Source of the DNA: Dyadobacter sp. CY323
GTDB taxonomy: Bacteria; Bacteroidota; Bacteroidia; Cytophagales; Spirosomataceae
Length of the DNA stretch: 64,000 nt
Direction: 5' to 3'
NCBI RefSeq assembly: GCF_021390245.1
Contig: NZ_JAJUXH010000010.1
Span: 124,001-188,000 of the forward strand
Of the stretch, positions 20,205 through 29,279 are shown in pieces. The notes below the pieces were generated by a model. It saw only the letters and a program-made list of their open reading frames with translations. It ran no database searches and was not told the DNA's origin. Each line of letters begins with the position of its first letter. The stretch's first letter is position 1. A program made the translations under genes and the position numbers.

Positions 20205-20723
20205 ATGAATTCAACCGTATCTTTTTTCTATTTCCTTTCTTTCCTCACCATTCTCAGTGCAGTAATGGTGGTTGTCTCGCGTAACCCGATCCACAGCGTA
20301 CTTTATCTGATCCTGACATTCTTTACTTTGTCCGGCCATTATATTCTGCTAAATGCTCAGTTTCTGGCGGCAGTGAACATCATCGTTTATGCGGGGGCCA
20401 TTATGGTATTGTTTCTCTTCGTGATCATGTTTTTGAATATGAAACAAGATAATGAAGAGTCAAAAACGAACCTGACCAAAATCGCCGCTACAATTGTCGG
20501 AGGAACAGTTTTTGTGATTCTTTTCGGTGCATATCGTAAAAGCATTGTCCCATCGTACAGCCCGGAAACATTCGATTCTCAGATTGGTATGATAGAAAAC
20601 CTCGGTCATTTGCTGTTCCGTGAATATCTTTTACCGTTTGAGCTTGTATCCATTTTGCTTTTAGTGGCTATGGTAGGAGCTGTTATGTTGGGTAAAAGAG
20701 AAATTGGAGAGCGGCATTTCTAA
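20205..20723 (+). CDS. nuoJ: NADH-quinone oxidoreductase subunit J
   Basis: Membrane subunit with five predicted helices. VVVSRNPIHSVLYLIL and the YAGAIMVLFLFVIMFLNM segment, with its pi-bulge region, are typical. At 172 residues it is full length. It is the last gene of the cluster. nuoK, L, M and N do not follow, and a strong terminator and the convergent gcvP close the operon. Confidence 0.95.
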   Translation: MNSTVSFFYFLSFLTILSAVMVVVSRNPIHSVLYLILTFFTLSGHYILLNAQFLAAVNIIVYAGAIMVLFLFVIMFLNMKQDNEESKTNLTKIAATIVGGTVFVILFGAYRKSIVPSYSPETFDSQIGMIENLGHLLFREYLLPFELVSILLLVAMVGAVMLGKREIGERHF

Positions 20724-20750
20724 AATAGCCAATTACCTTCATACGAATAC

Positions 20751-20788
20751 AAAAAAAGGAGACGATCGGGCGATTGTCTCCTTTTTTA
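20751..20788. terminator. Bidirectional terminator between nuoJ and gcvP
   Basis: AAAAAAGGAGAC pairs perfectly with GTCTCCTTTTTT, extended inside by GATCG/CGATT. A-rich and T-rich flanks make it work on both strands, serving the converging nuoJ and gcvP transcripts. Confidence 0.9.
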
Positions 20789-20803
20789 ATGCCTTGTTTC
20801 AGA

Positions 20804-23698
20804 TCAATTAGCCGCCTCTTCCGCGTAAGCTTCCACCGGAATGCATGAGCAGATCAGGTTGCGATCACCATAGGCGCTATCAACACGGCTGACACTTGGC
20901 CAGAATTTATTGAAACGCAAATATGGAAGTGGAAATGCCGCCTTTTCACGACTGTAAGATCTATTCCAGGATTCGCTCAATAGAACTCTTGAAGTATGCG
21001 GCGCATGTTTCAAGACATTGTCAGAGCGATCTGCGGTACCTTCTTCAATTTCTCTGACCTCATTACGGATTGAAATCATGGCGTCACAAAAACGGTCGAG
21101 TTCCGCTTTTGATTCTGATTCCGTCGGTTCGATCATCAATGTACCCGCAACTGGGAATGACAGTGTTGGTGCATGAAATCCGTAATCCATCAAACGTTTT
21201 GCGAGATCCTCGGCTTCTACGCCAGCGGATTTAAATGAACGACAATCCAGAATCATTTCATGCGCGCAACGTCCATTTGTACCTGTGTAAAGTACGTCAT
21301 AATGTCCGCTCAAACGCTCTTTAATGTAATTCGCATTGAGAATCGCATATTTCGTAGCATTTATAAGCCCCTCACTGCCCATCATCGCGATGTACGCATA
21401 TGAAATAGTAAGGATGCTGGCGCTGCCATAAGGTGCCGCAGAAACTGCTCCTGCTTCGCCTGCCGGCAAATGTTCCGGCTGGGTACTGAAATTAATGTGT
21501 CCCGGTAAGAATGGCATCAAATGTTCCGCAACCCCAATCGGTCCAACCCCGGGTCCGCCGCCGCCATGAGGGATACAAAAAGTCTTATGCAGGTTCAAGT
21601 GGCAAACATCCGCACCAATGCTGGCCGGACTTGTTAACCCTACCTGCGCATTCATATTTGCGCCATCCATATACACCTGTCCGCCATGCGAATGGATCAT
21701 TTCACATATCTCAATGATACTTTCCTCGTACACTCCGTGAGTGGACGGGTAGGTGACCATCAGGCAAGACAGATCGCTGCCGTATTGTTCTGCTTTTGCT
21801 TTCAGATCGGCCACATCGATATTTCCTCTCTCATCAGTTTTTGTAACTACAACCCTCATTCCGGCCATCACGGCAGAAGCGGGATTGGTTCCATGCGCTG
21901 ATTGCGGTATGAGGGCCACATTGCGGTGATGTTCCCCGCGGCTCTCATGATATGCCCGGATCGCCATTAAACCTGCATATTCTCCTTGTGCACCTGAATT
22001 TGGTTGAAACGACATTGCCGCAAATCCAGTGATCTCGCAAAGCCAAACATTTAGCTCACTCACCAACTGAGCATACCCGCCCACCTGGTTTGTCGGAGCG
22101 AATGGGTGAATTCCACCAAATTCCGGCCAGGTCAACGGAATCATTTCCGCAGTCGCATTCAGTTTCATGGTGCAACTTCCTAGCGAAATCATCGAATGAA
22201 CCAATGATAAATCCTTATTTTCCAGTGATTTCAAATACCGAAGCATCTCGTGCTCAGTATGATGGGTATTAAAAACCGGATGAGTCAGAAAATCAGATTT
22301 GCGTTCGAGATTTTCCGGGAAAGCAAATTCAAGGTCTTCATCAATTACCATTTCACCTTGAAAGCCAGACACTTCTGCAAATACATTCAGCAATGCGATG
22401 ACGTCGTCGAAAGTCTTAGCTTCGTCAAATGCAACCGTGACGCTTTCTTCTTTATTATACTTCAAATTGATGCCATATTTCAAAGACGTTTCTCTGAGTT
22501 TCCTGCCCAGCGTCGTCTGAATGGTGACTGTGTCAAAGTAATTTTCTGTAACAACTTCATAATGAAACTTCCTGATCGTCTCAACAAACAATTTTGTTAG
22601 TCCGTGAACCCGTGAAGCAATCACTTTTATGCCCTCGGGACCATGGTAAACGGAATATGCTCCGGCTATCACTGCCAACAGTACCTGGGCAGTACAAATG
22701 TTAGACGTAGCCTTTTCTCTCCGGATATGCTGCTCGCGCGTCTGAAGTGCCATCCGTAATGCACGATTCCCTTCGCCATCCACGGAAACTCCGATGATAC
22801 GTCCCGGAATATTACGCTTGAATGAGTCTTTGGTTGCAAAAAATGCTGCGTGAGGACCACCATAGCCCATCGGAACACCAAAACGCTGCGAAGATCCAAC
22901 TACCACATCAGCGCCCATTTCTCCCGGAGATTTCAGAAGTACTAATGCCAGGAGGTCAGCGGCTACCGCAACAGTTACGTGCAGATTATGCGCGGATGCG
23001 ATGAAATCCGTATAATCGATTACCTCTCCATTCGTCGCCGGATACTGAACAAGTACGCCATAAACGTTTTCATTAGTCAGGTCAAAAGTGGCATGATTTC
23101 CTACAATCACCTCAATACCAATTGGTTTGGCACGAGTATGGATCAAATCGATGGTTTGGGGATGGCAAAGTTCTGAAACGAAAAACGTATTTGCCTTTTT
23201 CTTCGCGGCTGGCCTCAGACTGTGCAGCATCGTCATCGCTTCGGCGGCGGCAGTAGCCTCATCCAGCAGCGACGCATTTGCGATCTCCATGCCAGTCAGG
23301 TCTGTAATAACCGTCTGAAAATTCAGAAGCATTTCCAGCCTGCCTTGGGCGATTTCCGCCTGATATGGCGTATATGCGGTATACCAGGCCGGATTTTCGA
23401 GGATGTTCCTCAAAATGACATTTGGGGTAATGGTGTCATAATAACCCGTACCAATGTAAGATTTGAGCACTGCATTTTTAGAGGCAATTTTTTTAATGCC
23501 CTGCAAAAACTCCTGCTCACTCTTTGGTTTTGGAAGATATAGTGGCTTTGCCAAACGTATGGCTTGGGGAAGTGTCTGATCTATCAGTTCATCCAGAGAT
23601 GCGGCTCCGATCGTATTCAGCATTTCCTGCAGCTCCTGCGCATCTTTGCCGTGGTGACGGCTTTCAAATGTATCCTGGTTTCGAAGATTAATTTTCAT
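20804..23698 (-). CDS. gcvP: Glycine dehydrogenase (aminomethyl-transferring), P protein
   Basis: PLP-dependent decarboxylase of the glycine cleavage system. At 964 residues it is the fused single-chain form. The N-terminal half carries [13 protein letters not shown] and [13 protein letters not shown]. The C-terminal half has the PLP lysine in [18 protein letters not shown], and FLPGH and SAAPYGSA segments follow. The start ATG at 23698 gives [15 protein letters not shown]. No gcvT or gcvH neighbours are present, so the system is dispersed on this chromosome. It converges on the nuo operon. Confidence 0.97.
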   Translation of the reverse strand: MKINLRNQDTFESRHHGKDAQELQEMLNTIGAASLDELIDQTLPQAIRLAKPLYLPKPKSEQEFLQGIKKIASKNAVLKSYIGTGYYDTITPNVILRNILENPAWYTAYTPYQAEIAQGRLEMLLNFQTVITDLTGMEIANASLLDEATAAAEAMTMLHSLRPAAKKKANTFFVSELCHPQTIDLIHTRAKPIGIEVIVGNHATFDLTNENVYGVLVQYPATNGEVIDYTDFIASAHNLHVTVAVAADLLALVLLKSPGEMGADVVVGSSQRFGVPMGYGGPHAAFFATKDSFKRNIPGRIIGVSVDGEGNRALRMALQTREQHIRREKATSNICTAQVLLAVIAGAYSVYHGPEGIKVIASRVHGLTKLFVETIRKFHYEVVTENYFDTVTIQTTLGRKLRETSLKYGINLKYNKEESVTVAFDEAKTFDDVIALLNVFAEVSGFQGEMVIDEDLEFAFPENLERKSDFLTHPVFNTHHTEHEMLRYLKSLENKDLSLVHSMISLGSCTMKLNATAEMIPLTWPEFGGIHPFAPTNQVGGYAQLVSELNVWLCEITGFAAMSFQPNSGAQGEYAGLMAIRAYHESRGEHHRNVALIPQSAHGTNPASAVMAGMRVVVTKTDERGNIDVADLKAKAEQYGSDLSCLMVTYPSTHGVYEESIIEICEMIHSHGGQVYMDGANMNAQVGLTSPASIGADVCHLNLHKTFCIPHGGGGPGVGPIGVAEHLMPFLPGHINFSTQPEHLPAGEAGAVSAAPYGSASILTISYAYIAMMGSEGLINATKYAILNANYIKERLSGHYDVLYTGTNGRCAHEMILDCRSFKSAGVEAEDLAKRLMDYGFHAPTLSFPVAGTLMIEPTESESKAELDRFCDAMISIRNEVREIEEGTADRSDNVLKHAPHTSRVLLSESWNRSYSREKAAFPLPYLRFNKFWPSVSRVDSAYGDRNLICSCIPVEAYAEEAAN

Positions 23699-23743
23699 TC
23701 AACGTGGCCCGAGAGTGCCGTTAATAGGTTGGTTTTTAAAATA

Positions 23744-23751
23744 CAAAAGTA
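23744..23751 (-). promoter_or_regulatory. Candidate -7 element for gcvP
   Basis: On the minus strand the bases read TACTTTTG, a match to TAnnTTTG, 45 bases before the gcvP ATG. A -33 TTG at normal spacing is not seen. Confidence 0.35.
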
Positions 23752-23830
23752 AGCAAAACCCTCCAGATCTTTTTGAAATGCAGGCAATGCTTACTCTTGA
23801 ATATGTACAAAATTGTATGCGCTGATACGA

Positions 23831-24037
23831 TTACTTATTCGGACAGCCGCAGTCACTTTTTCGCTTGAAAATTCCGAGGATTTTTTTGGACTTAGGCTTT
23901 TTGTAACCCTTATATTTCTTCTTCTTCCCAAACAGCTCCATTTTAGAAGCGGCCGGTTTTGCGTTTAAAGGTTCTATACCTGAAACCCCGCAAACCAATG
24001 CGAAAATCAGAAGCCAGGGAGCAATTTTTCTCATCAT
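23831..24037 (-). CDS. Small secreted Lys-rich protein with C-terminal DCGCPN
   Basis: The 68-residue product has an N-terminal hydrophobic signal segment (about residues 5-21). The mature part is extremely basic (GKKKKYKGYKKPKSKK) and ends with IFKRKSDCGCPNK. The CGC pair could bind metal or form a disulfide. I do not recognise a family with certainty. The start is either of two adjacent ATG codons at 24037 or 24034. It stands alone between gcvP and the phosphoesterase gene on the same strand. Confidence 0.65.
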   Translation of the reverse strand: MMRKIAPWLLIFALVCGVSGIEPLNAKPAASKMELFGKKKKYKGYKKPKSKKILGIFKRKSDCGCPNK

Positions 24038-24132
24038 CTTAATGAATTTTTTTGAGCAGTGATCAATTAATAAACGTTGCGAAAATGGAATAACGTATGA
24101 ATGAATTAGGCAGAACTACCCAATTTTAACTT

Positions 24133-25389
24133 TCAGGCCTTCACCAGTTCAAGAATCGTTATTTCAGGCAAAATTCCAACCCTACCTGGATAACCAAGAT
24201 AACCAAAACCCCGATTGACATACAGATACTGATCATTCTCCTCGTATAGCCCCGCCCATTGTTTATAACGATATTGCACCGGGCTCCATTTCAGCTTACC
24301 AATTTCAACCCCGAACTGCATTCCATGAGTATGGCCTGCCAGCGCCAGGTCAATGTCTTTGTATTTGGGCAAAACCTGCGCTCCCCAATGGCTTGGATCA
24401 TGTGATAACAGAATTTTTACCGGATAATCCTCTGTATGCTGATACGCTTTTTGAAGATTACCATACTTGGCAAAATTGCCAGCGCCCCAGTTCTGAATCC
24501 CGATTAATCCAATTTCCTCTCCGTCCACCCGGATCGCCCGGTTTTCATCGAGCATCAAATTCCAGTCAAGCAACTGATGCGCTTTTCTTAAGTCAGATAG
24601 GTTATTATTTTTGGCGTTCACGTCGGGCCATTGAAAATAATCACCGTAATCATGGTTTCCTAAAACCGAATGTACACCCAATGGCGCCTTCACTTTGTCA
24701 AATATATTGATGTAATCTCTCACTTCAACTGCGCGGTCGTTTACAAGGTCACCCGTAAAAAATGCAATATCCGGTTTTTCTCTCATCAGCATTTCCACCC
24801 CTCCTTTTACAGCTGTTTTGTTAAAAAAACTGCCTGAATGGATGTCTGAAAGTTGGGCGATTTTCATTCCGTGAAATGCGCGGGGAAGATTTTTGAGTGG
24901 AACCTTTACGCGCCTAATGCGATAATCATGTGCACCCGACAGGATCCCGAATGCGAAAGTCCCCATTAAACCCGTACCTGCCACCACGGCTGTTGTCGCA
25001 AGAAACTGCGATCTTGGAATGACATGCTCACCTGTCTCCGGAGAAATAGTTGCCGCAGAAGGCATAAAGAAACTAACGATCAATTGGAAAAAACGTCGGA
25101 TGTCATCGATCAGCAAAATCAGTACCGCAAGTAACTTTGACAAATACGGTATCGCAATGAAAGCAATAACGAACGTTCGGGTAGAGCTTTTGAAATAATC
25201 CGCGGGGAGCAACTGCATTCCGATGTATGAAAGTAGCGTCAGAAAGGTGAGCCCCCAATACGCACCACCAACCAGGCGCTGGGTGAAGGGTGACAAATTC
25301 CGGATGGCCAGCCTCAAACCCTGCCAAACGTACCAGTCAATTGCAACGAGAATGAAGGTTAATATTAAAAAAAAGAAGGTCCGATTCAT
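24133..25389 (-). CDS. Membrane-anchored calcineurin-like metallophosphoesterase
   Basis: The 418-residue protein begins with three hydrophobic helices (about residues 5-22, 42-62 and 72-97) and a fourth near 130-150. The YkuE/YaeI-type phosphoesterase domain follows. The metal ligands are seen in QLSDIHSGS, FFTGDLVND, VLGNHDYGDY, LLSHDPSHW and LAGHTHGMQFG. The family hydrolyses phosphoesters, in some members lipid-linked UDP-sugars; the substrate here is unknown. The catalytic domain would lie on one face of the inner membrane. Start is the ATG at 25389. Confidence 0.9.
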   Translation of the reverse strand: MNRTFFFLILTFILVAIDWYVWQGLRLAIRNLSPFTQRLVGGAYWGLTFLTLLSYIGMQLLPADYFKSSTRTFVIAFIAIPYLSKLLAVLILLIDDIRRFFQLIVSFFMPSAATISPETGEHVIPRSQFLATTAVVAGTGLMGTFAFGILSGAHDYRIRRVKVPLKNLPRAFHGMKIAQLSDIHSGSFFNKTAVKGGVEMLMREKPDIAFFTGDLVNDRAVEVRDYINIFDKVKAPLGVHSVLGNHDYGDYFQWPDVNAKNNNLSDLRKAHQLLDWNLMLDENRAIRVDGEEIGLIGIQNWGAGNFAKYGNLQKAYQHTEDYPVKILLSHDPSHWGAQVLPKYKDIDLALAGHTHGMQFGVEIGKLKWSPVQYRYKQWAGLYEENDQYLYVNRGFGYLGYPGRVGILPEITILELVKA

Positions 25390-25558
25390 TAGTATAAAAA
25401 CGTAATCATATTGACTTTAAACGCAATGCCTGGTTTTCTCGTTCGGCATCCCCCGCAGATTGTGAATATTATGTACGACCTGAATCAACGACCGCATCAA
25501 AGGCGGATTTTACGAGCTCAATGGTTTTTGATAATTTTGAAACCTCAATTAAAGAAAT

Positions 25559-25780
25559 ATGGCAAAGTTTGATTTTAAAAGATTTCACATCCGCTCAATG
25601 AACGCAGGGTCGGATTCAGAACGGGCGGAGATTAACCGGGAGTTGAAAGATTTGTATGCAGGTCTGTCTGAGGATGATCAGAAATTATTTAATGAAGAAT
25701 TACAACATTTTCTGACGAGTGCTGTCTCGAGAATAAAGTCGGATTATGAATCGGTAAAAGGCCTGGATCGCCCAAATTGA
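25559..25780 (+). CDS. Small conserved-looking hypothetical protein
   Basis: The 73-residue, mainly helical, charged cytoplasmic protein has no signal peptide. Its visible pattern is a helix with REINRELKDLYAG-like heptads followed by EELQHFLTS. I do not recognise the family. It has its own ATG at 25559 directly after an A-rich leader. It converges on yqgE with 20 bases between the stops. Confidence 0.7.
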   Translation: MAKFDFKRFHIRSMNAGSDSERAEINRELKDLYAGLSEDDQKLFNEELQHFLTSAVSRIKSDYESVKGLDRPN

Positions 25781-25800
25781 AGTTATACCTGCAATACAAT

Positions 25801-26361
25801 TTAGTTAAGACGCGGGTCAATCGGGTAATGCGCGATCGATCGGTACTCTCCACCCATATTGCGAAGAATTTCGCGCCAGAAGTTACCCGGGGGCGTTGTA
25901 AACAAAAAGTCAGAGGTCGTATTGGATACAATCCATGAATCCTGGCTTAACTCCTCGTCCAGCTGCCCCCCGCTCCATCCCGAATAGCCGATAAAGAAAC
26001 GGACATCGTCCTGTTGTAGCGTATTCAGGTTCAGTAACGTTTTCACACTTGTGAAATCGCCGCCCCAATATACATTCTTCATAATCTCAGCACCTCCGGA
26101 AATGAGGTCGGGTCTGCGGTGGATAAAGTGTAGCGTGTTCTTCTCGACCGGCCCGCCCAGGTGCAGGGTAATATCCTGATAGATAGTTTCTTCTAAGACG
26201 TCTCCCAAAAATAAATCAGTCGTTTGGTTCAATACAAACCCAAAACTTCCCTGATCATTGTGCTCACACATCACAATCACACCCCTCTCAAAATTCGGGT
26301 CACCAAGAAAAGGCTTGGCAATTAACAGACTTCCTTTTGAAACATTCATAACTGAAGACAT
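25801..26361 (-). CDS. YqgE/AlgH family protein
   Basis: A 186-residue cytoplasmic protein of the UPF0301 (YqgE/AlgH) family. The hallmark GSLLIAKPFLGDPNFERGV is near the N-terminus, followed by GFVLNQTTD and LHLGGPVE. FIGYSGWSGGQLDEEL is the second conserved block. The biochemical role is unknown for the family; AlgH influences alginate regulation in Pseudomonas. It starts at the ATG at 26361. Confidence 0.93.
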   Translation of the reverse strand: MSSVMNVSKGSLLIAKPFLGDPNFERGVIVMCEHNDQGSFGFVLNQTTDLFLGDVLEETIYQDITLHLGGPVEKNTLHFIHRRPDLISGGAEIMKNVYWGGDFTSVKTLLNLNTLQQDDVRFFIGYSGWSGGQLDEELSQDSWIVSNTTSDFLFTTPPGNFWREILRNMGGEYRSIAHYPIDPRLN

Positions 26362-26506
26362 AACCTGCAGATAAAATTAGTTCACTCGAATATATTCACT
26401 TTTTTGGTAACATTTTTAACGCCTATGGGAAAGGTATCGCTGGTTTTGGCTATTTTCCACAAAACTGTAATTATAAACGCATCCGAAATAAAAACAGCTA
26501 CACATT

Positions 26507-27028
26507 ATGGCACTTATAAAATCCGTGCGAGGACATCTGCCCCAGTATCCCGAAAGTTGCTGGTTTGCCGAAAATGCGACCATTGTTGGTGATGTTATTC
26601 TGGGAGAGAACTGCACTGTCTGGTTCAATGCGGTGATCAGGGGGGATGTGAACAGCATCCGGATCGGCCATCATTCAAATGTCCAGGATGGGGCTGTGAT
26701 ACATTGTACCTATCAACGTTTTTCTACAACGGTGGGCAATTACGTATCCATTGCACACAATGCAATTGTCCACGGCTGTACAATTGAAGACCATGTTCTG
26801 ATTGGAATGGGGGCAATCGTTATGGATGGGGCAGTTGTGGGAGAAGGGTCGATTGTGGCGGCTGGAGCGATTGTAACGCAGGGGACGAAAATTCCGCCGG
26901 GCACCATCTATGCAGGCAATCCGGCAAAATATCTCAAAGATGTTTCCCAAGAGTTGAATGCGGCTATTGACCGAACAGCCAATAATTATATTGTGTACTC
27001 TGGTTGGTTTAAGGAAGAAGAAAGGTGA
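26507..27028 (+). CDS. Gamma carbonic anhydrase-like hexapeptide-repeat protein
   Basis: A 173-residue left-handed beta-helix protein of the YrdA/PaaY type. Hexapeptide turns run through most of the chain. Metal-ligand-bearing segments are VIRGDVNSIRIG, NVQDGAVIH and IAHNAIVHGC, and the family ends with IYAGNPAKYLKD. The role may be carbonic anhydrase or thioesterase; many members have no measured activity. Its start ATG is 26507. No obvious partner is adjacent. Confidence 0.9.
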   Translation: MALIKSVRGHLPQYPESCWFAENATIVGDVILGENCTVWFNAVIRGDVNSIRIGHHSNVQDGAVIHCTYQRFSTTVGNYVSIAHNAIVHGCTIEDHVLIGMGAIVMDGAVVGEGSIVAAGAIVTQGTKIPPGTIYAGNPAKYLKDVSQELNAAIDRTANNYIVYSGWFKEEER

Positions 27029-27038
27029 TGAAAAATTC

Positions 27039-27356
27039 CTAAGTATTTGGCTGCCGAATCGACTGCATAAAGACCAGCACATGACGTCTTACCACTCGAT
27101 TAGTAGCACCAAAATAAATAATTACAGATAACGCGATCCAAATCAGGCGTCTGGTCATGCTTCTATTCATCGGCTGTCCATTAACCCAATTCACAATCAG
27201 GATAACAAGCACACAGAATAGTAACGCACAATTAAATAACCAGGTCAGTTTACTGCTGTATGCATCTACACTAAAGAATATTATGGTAATGAATTGAACT
27301 AGCAGTATGATATAAATGAAAATTCTCGAGAGAATAATGGCTCTTTTTATGTTCAT
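27039..27356 (-). CDS. Small membrane protein, function unknown
   Basis: A 105-residue product from the ATG at 27356 (MNIKRAIIL). The frame extends upstream to a TTG at 27371, but the ATG is more natural. There are three hydrophobic helices (about 8-28, 37-57 and 72-90). No family is recognised. It converges on the gamma-carbonic-anhydrase-like gene, with only 10 bases between the stops. Confidence 0.6.
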   Translation of the reverse strand: MNIKRAIILSRIFIYIILLVQFITIIFFSVDAYSSKLTWLFNCALLFCVLVILIVNWVNGQPMNRSMTRRLIWIALSVIIYFGATNRVVRRHVLVFMQSIRQPNT

Positions 27357-27446
27357 CCCTTGTATTAACAAACTAATGATATTTACAGAGTACTACTTTT
27401 GGTGCAGTTACTTCCATTATAAAAATAAATAATATACCTCCGTTCT

Positions 27447-28043
27447 TCACTTTCTGCGTAAATCCATTATTTTGGTATGAAATTTACCTTCCCTAAATCG
27501 TAACGTATCTGGTAAGGTATGGTCAGAACCTTCCCGCTCTAGCACAAAGGTTAATTGGAAAGTTCCTTTTATTTCTTTTGACTTTTCATTATAACTTTCT
27601 ATTTGCAAAAAGTTATTCTCGCTCTCTAGAATCTTGTATTCATCACCGATAACACAGCCATCGTCAATCCAAGTATATAAAATGCCATAAACCGGATCGC
27701 TTTCATTACAGTGATCCATGATATAAGGTATTACTTTGTATTTACCTTTCACAATCGGCACTTTTTTTAAATAAAGATTCTGCCTAATATATCCTTCACT
27801 CGTATACAACTCCGCATTAATAATGTAATACTCCCGCTTGCAAGGCATTGCACTTCCCGCCGCTCCCGATGCTGTTAATCCTTGAACGACTTGATACCCA
27901 TTCCGATACGTCTTATTCCACTCCTGCCCGTTCATTTTTGTAGTAAAAAAACCCCAGGAAGGATTTCTTGGCCTGGCGTCGTATTGTAGATTACAACTCA
28001 TACTAGCTACCAGAAGGACAATAAAACAAATGATTCGGCTCAT
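27447..28043 (-). CDS. Predicted lipoprotein, paralogue A
   Basis: The 198-residue product has a lipoprotein signal with a lipobox-like ASMSC, and Cys16 or 17 would be acylated. The mature part starts NLQYDARP and contains WGFFTTKMNGQEWNKTYRNG. It ends with LRFREGKFHTKIMDLRRK. It is strikingly similar to the gene at 28686, with roughly three quarters of residues identical by eye and identical final residues. I recognise no domain. It is the last gene of a minus-strand cluster headed by the broken metalloprotease. Confidence 0.75.
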   Translation of the reverse strand: MSRIICFIVLLVASMSCNLQYDARPRNPSWGFFTTKMNGQEWNKTYRNGYQVVQGLTASGAAGSAMPCKREYYIINAELYTSEGYIRQNLYLKKVPIVKGKYKVIPYIMDHCNESDPVYGILYTWIDDGCVIGDEYKILESENNFLQIESYNEKSKEIKGTFQLTFVLEREGSDHTLPDTLRFREGKFHTKIMDLRRK

Positions 28044-28127
28044 AGCTATTTGATCAAAGAATTCTAACTAAACCTACTTTTTACCTCATCGCTAGTAACT
28101 AAGAATAACCGATTAATTAACAATCAC

Positions 28128-28634
28128 TTAAAAATGAACCGGCCAGAAAAAAGGAATAAAGTCAACACCAGCTAATTTTAGCGAATCAACTTTAAAAATG
28201 TACTTTTCTTTCAAATACTGCTCAATTAGTTTCAGGTCATTTGGTAAAATTTTTGTGTCTCGACTCAAAACAAAATTTATTTCCTTTATTACTCCATGCT
28301 TATCTATATAATATTGAATACGTAGTTTTTCATTGCCAAGTTTTTCCATCCTATCGCCAATAGCGGCAGTAATAATTCCTTTCACTTTAACTTTTTCAGT
28401 ATCGTCGGTATGTACAAATTTTAGGTACTCTCCCTTGATTGCCTGTGGCATGACTACCCGTCTTTTAAATAATCTGTTATTAATATTTCGGACAACAAAT
28501 CGCTGTTCAATTTCACTAGGTTTAGTTACCAGGAAAGTTGTGTTACCTGAAATAATCTTGTCTCTAGAATAAATTGATTGACCATTTACTAAAAAAGGAA
28601 ATATTAATGTCAGAAATATGGTTACCGTTTTCAT
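28128..28634 (-). CDS. Secreted hypothetical protein between the two lipoprotein paralogues
   Basis: The 168-residue product has a signal peptide ending near LVNGQS. The body is charged. Its C-terminal half (RIQYYIDKHGVIKEINFVL, then a helix LKLIEQYLKEKY) has the strand-strand-helix-strand order seen in TonB C-terminal-like folds. That resemblance is faint and unproven. It ends with PFFWPVHF. It lies on the same strand as both paralogues. Function is unknown. Confidence 0.65.
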   Translation of the reverse strand: MKTVTIFLTLIFPFLVNGQSIYSRDKIISGNTTFLVTKPSEIEQRFVVRNINNRLFKRRVVMPQAIKGEYLKFVHTDDTEKVKVKGIITAAIGDRMEKLGNEKLRIQYYIDKHGVIKEINFVLSRDTKILPNDLKLIEQYLKEKYIFKVDSLKLAGVDFIPFFWPVHF

Positions 28635-28685
28635 GTAATTCTGATCTTTTGCGCCTTGCTCGACCCATTGCGTGTAAGGCTCTTC

Positions 28686-29276
28686 TCACTTCCTGCGTAA
28701 ATCCATTATTTTGGTATGAAATTTACCTTCTCTAAATCGTATCGTGTCTGGTAAGGTTTGGCCAGAACCTGCTCGTTCCAGTACAAAAGTTAATTGGAAA
28801 GTTCCCTTAATTTCTTTCGACTTATCATCATAACTGTCTATTTGCAAGAAATTGCTCTCGCTAGTCAAAATGTTGTATTGATCATCCATTACGTCGCCAA
28901 ATTGAGTATATAAAATACCATACACCGGATCGCTATCACTACAATGACCATTGATATAGGGTGTCACTTTATATTTGCCTTTCACAATCGGCACTTTTAT
29001 CAAACTTAGATGCTGCCGGACTTCTCCCCGGTCCGTATACAACTCAGAATTAATATAATAAAATTCTCCCTTACAAGGCATTGCACTCCCAACCGCTCCC
29101 GTTGAGATTAACCCTTGCACGACCTGATATCCATTCCGATACGTTTTATTCCAATCTTGCCCATTCATTTTTGTAGTTAGAAAACCCCAAGAAGGATTTT
29201 TTGGTCTGGCGTCGTACTGTAAATTACAACCTATATTGACTACCAGAAGGATAATAAAAAGTACGATCCGATTCAT
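28686..29276 (-). CDS. Predicted lipoprotein, paralogue B
   Basis: The 196-residue product is a close relative of the gene at 27447. It has the same lipobox position (NIGCNLQYDARP), the same WGFLTTKMNGQDWNKTYRNG segment and the same C-terminal KFHTKIMDLRRK. Its start at 29276 is 3 bases after the stop of the broken metalloprotease, so they were built as one operon. The close similarity indicates a recent tandem duplication that enclosed or was split by the gene at 28128. Function is unknown. Confidence 0.75.
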   Translation of the reverse strand: MNRIVLFIILLVVNIGCNLQYDARPKNPSWGFLTTKMNGQDWNKTYRNGYQVVQGLISTGAVGSAMPCKGEFYYINSELYTDRGEVRQHLSLIKVPIVKGKYKVTPYINGHCSDSDPVYGILYTQFGDVMDDQYNILTSESNFLQIDSYDDKSKEIKGTFQLTFVLERAGSGQTLPDTIRFREGKFHTKIMDLRRK

Positions 29277-29279
29277 AGC

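Larger units (their letters stand above)
27447..29276. repeat. Direct duplication of a lipoprotein gene
   Basis: The copies at 27447-28043 and 28686-29276 are about 1.24 kb apart in the same orientation. Near their 3' ends a stretch of some 35 bases is identical or nearly so, covering the codons for FHTKIMDLRRK. Confidence 0.8.
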
